Origin: Streptomyces sp. WAC 01529
GTDB taxonomy: Bacteria > Actinomycetota > Actinomycetes > Streptomycetales > Streptomycetaceae
Length of the DNA stretch: 64,000 nucleotides
NCBI RefSeq assembly: GCF_003945545.1
Contig: NZ_CP029617.1
Span: forward strand, 4,635,001 to 4,699,000
Direction of reading: 5' to 3'
Below are positions 45,019-53,366 of the stretch, one piece after another; the first letter of the stretch is position 1; every line of letters starts with the position of its first letter. The position numbers and the translations under genes were made by a program. The notes beneath the pieces are model-generated. The model did no database searches, was not told where the DNA came from, and was given only the letters and a program-made list of their open reading frames with translations.

Positions 45019-46262
45019 TGGGGATGGGAATGCGCGACTTCAGCCGCAGGGGAATGCTCGGGCTCGGAGCCGGTGCCGCGGCGGCTTTCGGGCTCGCGGC
45101 ATGCGGCACCGGAGGCGACGGGGATTCCTCGGGGCCCGCGGACAAGGCGAAGGACGGGCGGGCCGAGCCCGGAAAGCACCCGGCCAAGCCGATCGGTGAC
45201 GGATCGACCTCCTACACCGGCAAGCAGCCCAAACAGCCGGGCAAGCCCGTGCCGCTCGAACCCGGTGAGACGCCCCCGCAGTTCGTGGTCTTCTCCTGGG
45301 ACGGCGCCGGCGAGGTCGGCAACGGCCTCTTCCCGCGCTTTCTGAAGCTGGCCGAGGACCACAACGCGCACATGACGTTCTTCCTCTCCGGGCTTTATCT
45401 GCTCCCGGAATCGAAGAAGCGCATGTACCGCCCGCCGAACAATGCGGTCGGCGCCTCCGACATCGGTTATCTCACCGACGGTCACATCAAGGACACGCTG
45501 AAGTACGTGCGGCAGGCCTGGCTCGAGGGCCATGAAATCGGCACGCACTTCAACGGGCACTTCTGCACGGGCACGGGAACGGTCGCCAACTGGACGCCCG
45601 CGCAATGGCAGGACGAGATCGACCAGGCCAAGTCCTTCGTGAAGAAGTGGCGTACGAATACCGGCTGGACCGATCTGCCCTCGCTGCCCTTCGACTACGA
45701 CAAGGAACTCGTCGGCGGCCGCACGCCCTGTCTGCTCGGCCAGAACAATCTGCTGCCGACCGCGAAGAAGCTCGGCTGGCGCTACGACGCCTCCTCGCCC
45801 GGCGGCCGCCAGCGCTGGCCCCAGAAGAAGATGGGCGTATGGGACCTGCCGCTCCAGGCGGTGCCCTTCCCCGGCCACTCCTTCGAGGTCCTGTCGATGG
45901 ACTACAACATCCTCGCCAACCAGTCGCAGAACTCCACGAAGGCGCCGCCCCACAACTACCCGGGCTGGCGCAAGCAGGCCACCGAGGCCTACATATCCGG
46001 GTTCAAGCGGGCCTACGAGACCAACCGTGCCCCGTTCTTCATAGGCAACCACTTCGAGGAGTGGAACGGCGGCATCTACATGGACGCCGTCGAGGAGGCC
46101 CTGAAGCACATCGCGGGCAAGAAGGACGTACGCCTCGTCTCCTTCCGGCAGTTCGTCGACTGGCTCGACGTACAGGACCCCAAGGTGCTCGCGCAGCTCC
46201 AGGGACTCGATGTCGGCCGGCCGCCCGCGGGTGGCTGGAAGGGACTCGGAAAGGCCGCCTGA
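45018..46262 (+). CDS. Tat-exported lipoprotein, polysaccharide deacetylase family
   Basis: A 414-residue protein (or 410 from the ATG at 45030). The amino end FSRRGMLGLGAGAAAAFGLA ending in AAC is a twin-arginine signal with a lipobox. The mature domain resembles polysaccharide deacetylases: FVVFSWDGAGEVGNGLFPRF (motif 1), AHMTFFLSG, and GHEIGTHFNGHFC (motif 2, HxxxH type). The first metal Asp context is SWDGAG rather than TFDDG, so activity on sugar N-acetyl groups is likely but not certain. Three in-frame ATGs (45018, 45024, 45030) offer starts; GGGGATGGGA before the third is the best ribosome site. Confidence 0.83.
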   Translation: MGMGMRDFSRRGMLGLGAGAAAAFGLAACGTGGDGDSSGPADKAKDGRAEPGKHPAKPIGDGSTSYTGKQPKQPGKPVPLEPGETPPQFVVFSWDGAGEVGNGLFPRFLKLAEDHNAHMTFFLSGLYLLPESKKRMYRPPNNAVGASDIGYLTDGHIKDTLKYVRQAWLEGHEIGTHFNGHFCTGTGTVANWTPAQWQDEIDQAKSFVKKWRTNTGWTDLPSLPFDYDKELVGGRTPCLLGQNNLLPTAKKLGWRYDASSPGGRQRWPQKKMGVWDLPLQAVPFPGHSFEVLSMDYNILANQSQNSTKAPPHNYPGWRKQATEAYISGFKRAYETNRAPFFIGNHFEEWNGGIYMDAVEEALKHIAGKKDVRLVSFRQFVDWLDVQDPKVLAQLQGLDVGRPPAGGWKGLGKAA

Positions 46263-46328
46263 AATGGGACTTTCCGCAACCGCGGGGGGTGCGGAAGATC
46301 CCCGAAACAGACATGCGAAACTTTTCAC

Positions 46329-46976
46329 ATGAGTGCCGCCTGCCGCGCCCCCCAGAGCACGAACCGCAGCCGTAGCCGCCGCCCCGGCGGCCGTGGCCGC
46401 GCGACCCTCCTCGCCGCGGGCGCCGCGGCCGCCGCTCTGGCACTGTCGGCCTGCGGCTCGGGCGGGATGTCGGGCGGCTCCGGCAACACCAACTTCGTGG
46501 CGGGCAAGGACGGCATCTCCACCGCGAAGAAGGGGGACCGCAAGGCGCTCCCCGAGCTGGACGGCGAGACCCTCGACGGCGAGAAGCTGGACATCGCCGA
46601 CGCCTACAAGGGCAAGGTCCTCGTCATCAACGTCTGGGGCTCCTGGTGCGCCCCCTGCCGGGCCGAGGCGCCGAACTTCGTGAAGGTCGCCAAGGAGAAG
46701 AAGGCCAAGGGCGTCGAGTTCGTCGGGATCAACACCCGCGACCCCGAGCGCGGCCCGGCGCTCGCCTTCGAGAAGGCGCACGAGGTGCCCTACCCGAGCG
46801 TGTACGACCCGACGGGCAAGCTGATGCTGCGCTTCCCCCGGGGCTCGCTCAACCCCAACGCCATCCCCTCCACGCTCGTCGTCGACCGGGACGGGAAGAT
46901 CGCGGCCCGCACGCAGCAGCCCCTCAACGAGGCGAAGCTGCGCAAGATGATCGACCCCGTGGTCGCGGAGAAGTGA
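46329..46976 (+). CDS. resA: thiol-disulfide oxidoreductase lipoprotein (ResA/TlpA-like)
   Basis: A 215-residue thioredoxin-fold protein. A hydrophobic signal ends in the lipobox LSAC (about 39-42). The redox site is VWGSWCAPCRAEAPNF (WCAPC, about 104-108), with IPSTLVVDRDG carrying the cis-Pro. It keeps apocytochrome c haem-binding cysteines reduced outside the membrane. Its stop overlaps the ccdA start (TGATG), beginning a four-gene cytochrome c maturation operon. Confidence 0.92.
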   Translation: MSAACRAPQSTNRSRSRRPGGRGRATLLAAGAAAAALALSACGSGGMSGGSGNTNFVAGKDGISTAKKGDRKALPELDGETLDGEKLDIADAYKGKVLVINVWGSWCAPCRAEAPNFVKVAKEKKAKGVEFVGINTRDPERGPALAFEKAHEVPYPSVYDPTGKLMLRFPRGSLNPNAIPSTLVVDRDGKIAARTQQPLNEAKLRKMIDPVVAEK

Positions 46977-47740
46977 TGCTCACGCTCGCGGCCGTCGCCG
47001 GCACGAACCAGACCGTGATGAGCGGGGCCCTGCTCCTCGCGATCCCGGTCGCCGTGCTCGGTGGGCTCATCTCCTTCTTCTCTCCCTGTGTCCTGCCCCT
47101 CGTGCCCGGCTATCTGTCGTACGTCACCGGGGTCAGCGGCCAGGACCTCGGCGAGGCGCGGCGCGGCCGGATGGCGGCCGGCGCCTCCCTCTTCGTCCTC
47201 GGCTTCACCGTCGTCTTCGTCTCCGCGACCGTCTTCTTCGGGGCGCTGGGGCGCACGCTCAGGGAGCACCAGAGCACCATCAACACGGTGCTCGGTGTGG
47301 TGATGATCGTGCTCGGGCTCTTCTTCATGGGGCTCATGCCGTGGCTGACCCAGCGCGAGTTCCGCTTCCACAAGCGGCCCGCCGTCGGACTGATCGGGGC
47401 CCCGGTCGTGGGCGCCCTCTTCGCCGTCGGCTGGACGCCGTGCATCGGCCCGACGCTCGCCTCGGTCCTCACGCTCGCCGCGGACGACGGCGACCCGCAG
47501 CGCGGCGCGGTGCTCGGAGTCGCGTACTCCCTGGGGCTCGGCATCCCGTTCATCCTCGCGGCCGTCGCCTTCCGCAAGGCGCTCGGCGCCTTCGGCTGGG
47601 TCAAGCGGCACTATGCGTGGGTGATGCGCGTCGGCGGCGTCATGATGATCGCGACCGGCCTGCTGCTCGTCACCGGAGTGTGGGACAGCATGGTGCAGCA
47701 GATGCAGGTCTGGACGAGCAGTTACAGCGTGGGGATCTGA
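46976..47740 (+). CDS. ccdA: cytochrome c biogenesis protein CcdA
   Basis: A 254-residue membrane protein with six spans. The two reactive Cys are in SFFSPCVLPLVPGYLSY (about 40) and VGWTPCIGPTLASVL (about 161), the CcdA/DsbD signature. It passes electrons from cytoplasmic thioredoxin to ResA. ATG 46976 overlaps the resA stop; the longer upstream frame is not real. resB follows three bases after the stop. Confidence 0.95.
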   Translation: MLTLAAVAGTNQTVMSGALLLAIPVAVLGGLISFFSPCVLPLVPGYLSYVTGVSGQDLGEARRGRMAAGASLFVLGFTVVFVSATVFFGALGRTLREHQSTINTVLGVVMIVLGLFFMGLMPWLTQREFRFHKRPAVGLIGAPVVGALFAVGWTPCIGPTLASVLTLAADDGDPQRGAVLGVAYSLGLGIPFILAAVAFRKALGAFGWVKRHYAWVMRVGGVMMIATGLLLVTGVWDSMVQQMQVWTSSYSVGI

Positions 47741-47743
47741 TCC

Positions 47744-49462
47744 ATGAGCAAGACCGAAGCCCCCGGGCAGCGAGACGACCTCGGTGCCGCGGGCGAGCAC
47801 CTGTCGACCGCTCCCCAGGAGGAGTCGCCGAACCTGCCCTCCCTGGGGGTGATCGGCTGGCTGCGCTGGTTCTGGCGGCAGCTGACCTCGATGCGGGTCG
47901 CGCTGATCCTGCTCCTGCTGCTCTCCCTGGGCGCGATCCCAGGGTCGCTGATCCCGCAGAGCAACGTCGACGAGCTGAAGGTCCAGGACTTCAAGGACCG
48001 GCACACCACGCTCGGGCCGCTCTACGACAAGCTCCAGCTCTTCGACGTCTACAGCTCGGTGTGGTTCTCCGCGATCTACATCCTGCTCTTCGTCTCCCTC
48101 ATCGGCTGCATCGTGCCCCGCACCTGGCAGTTCGTCGGCCAGCTCCGCGGCCGCCCGCCGGGCGCCCCCAAGAAGCTGACGCGGCTGCCCGCGTACACGA
48201 CGTGGCGTACGGAGGCCGAGCCCGAGCAGGTGCACGGCGCCGCGCTCGCCCTGCTCAAGCAGCGGCGCTTCCGGGCGGACCTCACCGCGGACTCGGTCGC
48301 CGCCGAGAAGGGCTATCTGCGCGAGGCCGGGAACCTCGTCTTCCACATCGCGCTGATCGTGATGCTGATCGCCTTCGCCGCCGGACAGCTCCTCAAGTCC
48401 GAGGGCGGCAAGCTGGTCATGGAGGGCGACGGCTTCTCCAACACCCTCAGCCAGTACGACGACTTCAAGTCCGGCAGCCTCTTCGACACCGACGACCTGG
48501 CGCCGTTCCACTTCAGGCTCGACGACTTCCAGGGCACGTACGAGAAGTCGGGCCCCAACCGCGGCACGCCCCGCACCTACCGGGCGAACGTCACCTACAG
48601 CGAGGGCGCCGACGGCCCCGAGAAGAAGAAGTCGATCGAGGTCAACAAGCCGCTGGAGGTCGACGGCTCGAAGGTCTACCTCATCGGCCACGGCTACGCC
48701 CCCAAGGTCACCGTCCGCGACCCCAAGGGCAAGGTGGTCTACGAGGCCGCCGTGCCGCTGCTGCCCATCGACCAGAACGGCACCGCGACCGGCGCCATCA
48801 AGGTCCTCGACGGCTACAAGAACAAGAAGGGCGACAAGGAGCAGCTCGGCTTCAACGCCTTCTTCGTGCCGACCTTCGCGGGCGAGGGCAAGGGCCAGAT
48901 GTTCTCGCAGTTCCCCGCCGCCGACTTCCCCGTCCTCGCGCTCTCCGCGTACCACGGCAGCCTCGGCGTCGACTCCGGTGTCCCGCAGAACGTGTACCAG
49001 CTGGACACCCGGAAGATGAAGAAGTTCAAGGACTCCCAGGGCGAGCTGTTCAAGAAGCGGCTGCTGCCCGGCGAGACGATGGAGCTGCCGAACGGCGCCG
49101 GGTCGATCACCTTCGAGAAGGACCTCAAGGAGTGGGCGACCTTCCAGATCTCGCAGGAGCCCGGCTCCGTGTGGGCGCTGGGCGGCGCTCTCGCCGCGAT
49201 CGCGGGCCTCGCCGGATCGCTGTTCATCCAGCGCCGCCGCGTGTGGGTGCGGGCGGTGCGGGGCGCCGACGGCGTCACGGTCGTGGAGATGGCGGGCCTC
49301 GGCCGCAGCGAGTCCGCGAAGCTCCCCGAGGAACTGTCCGACCTCGCCGCGCACCTGCACGAGAAGGCGCCGAGCGCGCCGGACCCCCACCCAGACCCGG
49401 ACGCGGAAGCCGCCTCCGACTCCGACCCCGATGCCGTACCTGCCGAAGGGGCTGAGAAGTGA
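47744..49462 (+). CDS. resB: cytochrome c biogenesis protein ResB (Ccs1)
   Basis: A 572-residue membrane protein of System II cytochrome c assembly. Spans lie at about 48-66 (LTSMRVALILLLLLSLGAIP), 105-125 (VWFSAIYILLFVSLIGC), 195-215 (NLVFHIALIVMLIAFAAG) and about 480-500 after a large extracytoplasmic domain. The NVDELK...DVYSSVWFS segment is the conserved amino region. With CcsB it exports and ligates haem. The end is acidic and Asp/Pro-rich. The stop overlaps the ccsB start (GTGA at 49459). Confidence 0.95.
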   Translation: MSKTEAPGQRDDLGAAGEHLSTAPQEESPNLPSLGVIGWLRWFWRQLTSMRVALILLLLLSLGAIPGSLIPQSNVDELKVQDFKDRHTTLGPLYDKLQLFDVYSSVWFSAIYILLFVSLIGCIVPRTWQFVGQLRGRPPGAPKKLTRLPAYTTWRTEAEPEQVHGAALALLKQRRFRADLTADSVAAEKGYLREAGNLVFHIALIVMLIAFAAGQLLKSEGGKLVMEGDGFSNTLSQYDDFKSGSLFDTDDLAPFHFRLDDFQGTYEKSGPNRGTPRTYRANVTYSEGADGPEKKKSIEVNKPLEVDGSKVYLIGHGYAPKVTVRDPKGKVVYEAAVPLLPIDQNGTATGAIKVLDGYKNKKGDKEQLGFNAFFVPTFAGEGKGQMFSQFPAADFPVLALSAYHGSLGVDSGVPQNVYQLDTRKMKKFKDSQGELFKKRLLPGETMELPNGAGSITFEKDLKEWATFQISQEPGSVWALGGALAAIAGLAGSLFIQRRRVWVRAVRGADGVTVVEMAGLGRSESAKLPEELSDLAAHLHEKAPSAPDPHPDPDAEAASDSDPDAVPAEGAEK

Positions 49463-50550
49463 ATCTCGCCGCCACCCTGGCCGCCGAACCGAACGAGGAC
49501 CTCGCGCACATCAGCAACGTGCTGATCTACTCCGCGATGGCCGTCTACCTCCTGGCCTTCTTCGCGCACATGGCGGAGTGGCTCTTCGGCAGCCGCAGCA
49601 AGGTCGCCCGCACCGCCGCCGCCCTCACCCCGAGCAAGACCGCGGCCGCGGCGCCCGCGGTGGCCGTCAAGGCCAAGGGCGGCACCGCCACCCTGGAGCG
49701 CCCGCAGGTCGTCACGCGGTCCGTGACCGGGTCCCGGGACGTGCCGGACGGGCCCGGCGCCGCGGCCGGGGACGAGAAGGGTGACCTGTACGGCCGTATC
49801 GCGGTCTCCCTCACCGTGCTCGCGTTCCTGCTGGAGTTCGGCGGGGTGCTCACCCGCGCCCTGTCGGTGCGGCGGGCGCCGTGGGGCAACATGTACGAGT
49901 TCAGCATCACCTTCTCCACGGTCGCCGTGGGCGTGTACCTGGTGCTGATGGCGCTGAAGAAGAACATCGCCTGGCTGGGCCTGCCGCTCGTCACGACGAT
50001 CCTGCTCGACCTCGGTCTCGCCGTCACCGTCCTGTACACCTCAAGCGACCAGCTGGTCCCGGCCCTGCACTCGTACTGGCTGTGGATCCACGTCTCCACG
50101 GCGATCTTCTGCGGCGCGGTCTTCTACGTCGGCTTCGTCGCGACGATGCTCTACCTCTTCCGGGACAGCTACGAGGCGAAGCTCCAGAGCGGCGGGCGGC
50201 CCGGCAAGTTCGCCACGTCGGTGATGGAGCGGCTGCCCGCCGCGGCCTCGCTCGACAAGTTCTCCTACCGCCTGAACGCGGCGATCTTCCCGCTGTGGAC
50301 GTTCACGATCATCGCGGGCGCGATCTGGGCGGGCGACGCCTGGGGCCGCTACTGGGGCTGGGACCCCAAGGAGGTCTGGTCCTTCATCACCTGGGTCGCG
50401 TACGCCTGTTACCTCCACGCCCGCGCCACCGCCGGCTGGAAGGGCCGCAAGGCCGCCTACCTGGCCCTCATCGCCTTCGCCTGCTGGCTGTTCAACTACT
50501 ACGGAGTCAACATCTTCGTCACCGGCAAGCACTCGTACGCCGGGGTCTGA
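49459..50550 (+). CDS. ccsB: cytochrome c biogenesis protein CcsB (ResC)
   Basis: A 363-residue polytopic haem-handling protein. The tryptophan-rich haem motif is WAGDAWGRYWGWDPKEVWSF (about 295-314), flanked by conserved His in YWLWIHVSTAIF and YACYLHARATAG. About eight spans are visible, after an Ala/Val-rich amino insertion (about 50-105). GTG 49459 overlaps resB. It completes the ResA-CcdA-ResB-CcsB set that matures cytochromes c of the bc1-aa3 chain. Confidence 0.95.
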   Translation: MNLAATLAAEPNEDLAHISNVLIYSAMAVYLLAFFAHMAEWLFGSRSKVARTAAALTPSKTAAAAPAVAVKAKGGTATLERPQVVTRSVTGSRDVPDGPGAAAGDEKGDLYGRIAVSLTVLAFLLEFGGVLTRALSVRRAPWGNMYEFSITFSTVAVGVYLVLMALKKNIAWLGLPLVTTILLDLGLAVTVLYTSSDQLVPALHSYWLWIHVSTAIFCGAVFYVGFVATMLYLFRDSYEAKLQSGGRPGKFATSVMERLPAAASLDKFSYRLNAAIFPLWTFTIIAGAIWAGDAWGRYWGWDPKEVWSFITWVAYACYLHARATAGWKGRKAAYLALIAFACWLFNYYGVNIFVTGKHSYAGV

Positions 50551-50607
50551 CCCGCCGACGTACGCGCAAGGGGTGCGGAACGGGCCGCTCCGGGCCAGGC
50601 TTGTGCC

Positions 50608-51108
50608 ATGACCGAGACGATCGGGCAGGGCACGAGCCGGACCGAGGGCGCCACCCAGCACCTCCACTACGAACTGAGCCTTCCCCACCCTGTGGAAAAC
50701 GTCTGGGCGGCGGTGGCCACCCCCGAAGGGCTGCCGGGGTGGCTGGCCGCCGCCGACGTGTTCGAGCCCCGGCTCGGCGGCGCCATCACGCTGCGCTGGC
50801 TGAACGGCGAGGCTGATGCCGTGCACTCCGGGCACATCACGGCCTGGGACCCGGACGTGGTCGCCGAGTACACGATCGACCTGCACGGCCGGTGCCGCTT
50901 CCACCTCGAACCGGCCGGAGCCTCCGCCACGACGCTGCGCTTCACCAACGAGTTCGAGGGCGACGACGCGCTGCGCCTGGACTGCCTCGCCGGCTGGCAC
51001 GACCACTTCGAGTACCTGACGGACGCGCTCCAGGGCCGCCCCAAGGACTGGTCGACATGGAGCACGGACCGCTGGCGCGAGCTGCGCGAGACCTACGCGG
51101 CCGACTGA
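50608..51108 (+). CDS. SRPBCC (AHSA1/START-like) protein
   Basis: A 166-residue single-domain protein of the Aha1/SRPBCC fold. LPHPVENVWAAVATPEGLPG and WLAAADVFEPRLGG begin the domain, WDPDVVAEY sits mid-domain, and TTLRFTNEF and DCLAGWHDHFEYLTDALQG end it. Such proteins bind small hydrophobic ligands. Alone on the plus strand; no operon is evident. The ligand is unknown. Confidence 0.85.
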   Translation: MTETIGQGTSRTEGATQHLHYELSLPHPVENVWAAVATPEGLPGWLAAADVFEPRLGGAITLRWLNGEADAVHSGHITAWDPDVVAEYTIDLHGRCRFHLEPAGASATTLRFTNEFEGDDALRLDCLAGWHDHFEYLTDALQGRPKDWSTWSTDRWRELRETYAAD

Positions 51109-51213
51109 CCGGACGCCGCCGACCAGGCCTCATCGACGGCGCCGATCGGCCCATCGGCAGGACGCCCCACCAGGCCGTGGACCAGCGCGTTCGCCCGCTC
51201 GTACGTTCCTGGC

Positions 51214-52149
51214 ATGACCCCAGAGAACAAGGGCACCGTCCAGCTCACCGCCGCCATGACGCTCTCCGGCACCCTCGGCGTGTTCGTCGTGGAGTCCGGT
51301 GCCTCCGTCTTCAACGTCGTCTTCTTCCGCGTCCTGTTCGGCGCCCTCGCCCTCGGCGCGTACGCCTTCGCCCGCGGCTACTTCCGCGACCACGGGCTCA
51401 CCCCCAAGAAGCTCGGGCTCGCCGCGCTCGGCGGGCTGTTCATCGTCTTCAACTGGGTGTTCCTCTTCAAGGCGTACGAGGCCACCTCGATCTCCCTGGC
51501 CACCGTCGTCTACCACACGCAGCCCTTCTTCCTGGTGCTGCTCAGCGCCCTCGTCCTGCGCGAGCGCCCGACCCGGTCCCAACTGGGCTGGCTGGCCGCC
51601 GCGTTCGCGGGGCTCGTGCTCGTCTCCGGGGTGCGCCCGGGGGACACCGGCTCGCTCGCGGGCATCGGGCTCGCGCTGCTCGCCGCCGTCCTCTACGCCC
51701 TGTCCACCCTCGTCACCAAGCGCGTCACGGGCGTACGTCCCCACTTGACCGCCCTGGTCCAAGTCCTGGTCGGCATACCGCTGTTGCTGCCCTTCACCGA
51801 CTTCGGCGCGATGCGCGGCACCGGCACCGGATGGGCCTGGCTCGTCGGCCTCGGCGTGATCCACACCGGTCTGATGTACGTCCTGATGTACGCGGCCTAC
51901 GCGAAGCTCCCCACGCCCAAGATCGCCGTACTCGCCTTCACTTACCCGGCGGTCGCGATGGTCGCCGACTGGGCCGTCTACGGCCACCACATCGGGCTCG
52001 TCCAGGCGCTCGGCGTCCCGCTGATCGTCCTGGCCGGGCTCAAGGTGACGCTTGCTCCCGCACGAGCCGCACGGCCTGCTCCACGAACAGCCGCACATGC
52101 GGGGGAAGCCGCTTCCCCGACCGCCACGCGAGCTGCGTCCACAACGTGA
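51214..52149 (+). CDS. EamA/DMT-family transporter
   Basis: A 311-residue membrane protein with about ten spans in two EamA repeats (AAMTLSGTLGVFVVESGASV at the start, YHTQPFFLVLLSALVLRERP ending repeat 1, VAMVADWAVYGHHIGLVQAL in repeat 2). It probably exports metabolites. The last 35 codons overlap the 3' end of the convergent LysR gene by about 110 bases and encode an Ala/Arg/Thr-rich tail that may be dispensable. Confidence 0.85.
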   Translation: MTPENKGTVQLTAAMTLSGTLGVFVVESGASVFNVVFFRVLFGALALGAYAFARGYFRDHGLTPKKLGLAALGGLFIVFNWVFLFKAYEATSISLATVVYHTQPFFLVLLSALVLRERPTRSQLGWLAAAFAGLVLVSGVRPGDTGSLAGIGLALLAAVLYALSTLVTKRVTGVRPHLTALVQVLVGIPLLLPFTDFGAMRGTGTGWAWLVGLGVIHTGLMYVLMYAAYAKLPTPKIAVLAFTYPAVAMVADWAVYGHHIGLVQALGVPLIVLAGLKVTLAPARAARPAPRTAAHAGEAASPTATRAASTT

Positions 52150-52942
52150 ACGGCGGCTCCCAGGGCAGCCGTACCAGCGTGCCCGCCGCCAGCTCCCGCG
52201 CCACGGCCACGGCCGGCAGCAGCGCCACCCCGAGCCCGCCCGCCACGCCCTGCTTGGTCGCCTCGATGGTGCCGAACTCCATGAACGGCGGCGGCGCCCC
52301 CGTCCGCTCCCGCAGCTCCGCCTCGAACAGGTCCCGGTAGGGGCAGCCGGGCTCGGTGCCCACGAGCTGCACCGCCGCCAGGTCGGCCGTGGTGAGCGCG
52401 GCCGCGCCGCGTGCCGCCAGCGCGTGGCCGGGGGCGCAGACCAGGACGAGCGGCTCCTCGGCGAGCACCTCGCTCTCCAGGCCCTGGTGCTCGGTCCCCG
52501 GCTCCATCAGGAACCCCACGTCGTACGTCCCCTGCCGCAGCGCCTGCCGGGTCTCGTCGCCCAGCGTGGGGCGCAGCGAGAGCCGCACCTTCGGGTAGCG
52601 GTGGTGGAAGAGTTCGAGGAGCGGTGGCAGCCGGTAGGAGGTCAGCGACTCCATGGTGCCGACCGCGATCGCGCCGGACGGCTCCTCGGCGCCGACGACC
52701 GCGGCCCGCGCCTCGTCGGCCAGCTCGATCAGCTGCCGGGCGTAGGGCAGCAGTCGCGTGCCCGCCTCGGTCAGGCGGATGCGGCTGCCGAGCCGGTCGA
52801 AGAGTTCCGTGCCGAGCGAGGACTCCAGGGCGCGGATCTGGCTGGTCACGCTCGACTGCGCGTACCCCAGTCCGGTGGCGGCCCGGGTGAAGCTGAGGAC
52901 GGTGGCGACCTTCTCGAAGGTGACAAGCAGGCGCAGCTCCAT
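52040..52942 (-). CDS. LysR-family transcriptional regulator
   Basis: A 300-residue regulator. The winged HTH is at about 1-60 (VATVLSFTRAATGLGYAQSS, VTSQIRALESSLGTELFDRL), and an effector-binding domain follows from about 90. ATG 52942 overlaps the stop of the upstream PLDc_N gene (TGATG), so the two are coupled. It is convergent with, and overlaps, the EamA transporter gene, which it may control, although LysR regulators more often lie divergent from targets. Confidence 0.9.
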   Translation of the reverse strand: MELRLLVTFEKVATVLSFTRAATGLGYAQSSVTSQIRALESSLGTELFDRLGSRIRLTEAGTRLLPYARQLIELADEARAAVVGAEEPSGAIAVGTMESLTSYRLPPLLELFHHRYPKVRLSLRPTLGDETRQALRQGTYDVGFLMEPGTEHQGLESEVLAEEPLVLVCAPGHALAARGAAALTTADLAAVQLVGTEPGCPYRDLFEAELRERTGAPPPFMEFGTIEATKQGVAGGLGVALLPAVAVARELAAGTLVRLPWEPPFTLWTQLAWRSGKRLPPHVRLFVEQAVRLVREQASP

Positions 52943-53277
52943 CAGCCGTCGCTGCCCTTGTCCCGCTTCTTCTCGTCGGGGTCCTCGTCGCGGGTCTCGT
53001 CCTTGAGGGACTTCAGGAACTCGGGGTTGTCGTCCGGCGCGACCCAGCGCGTACGGCCCGTGCGGCCCCGGGCGGTGCCGGTGCCCGGCGCGTGCCGCAC
53101 CTTGCCCGTGACGAACCAGGCGATGGGGCCGAGCAGGACCTCGCCGAAGAGCAGGACGATGATGACCCACACCACCTTGGGCAGATGCCTGACCTCCTTC
53201 TCGGGAGTGTTCAGGACATCGATGAAGGCGTAGATCCATACCGCCAGGACCAGCACGAACGGCAGATACCTGAGCAT
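52942..53277 (-). CDS. PLDc_N domain membrane protein
   Basis: A 111-residue protein with two membrane spans (YLPFVLVLAVWIYAFIDVL and VVWVIIVLLFGEVLLGPIAW) and the PLDc_N signature (VLNTP...VRHLPKVVWVIIVLLFG...GPIAWFVTG). A hydrophilic tail rich in Asp, Glu and Lys follows. ATG 53277 is chosen because it starts the domain. It is divergent from the menaquinone operon. The function is unknown. Confidence 0.86.
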   Translation of the reverse strand: MLRYLPFVLVLAVWIYAFIDVLNTPEKEVRHLPKVVWVIIVLLFGEVLLGPIAWFVTGKVRHAPGTGTARGRTGRTRWVAPDDNPEFLKSLKDETRDEDPDEKKRDKGSDG

Positions 53278-53366
53278 GGTGGTGCGATCCCCCAAGCGAT
53301 GACGGCGAGAGGCGTGCGTGCCCCCGGTGACGGGGCCAGGGTAGCCGGTGCCGGATACTGGAACGC

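Noticed and set aside
46790..49390. 866-codon minus-strand ORF across ccdA and resB
   Set aside because: Antisense shadow, rich in Arg/Gly/Glu/Val, with no motif; the plus-strand genes have clear families.
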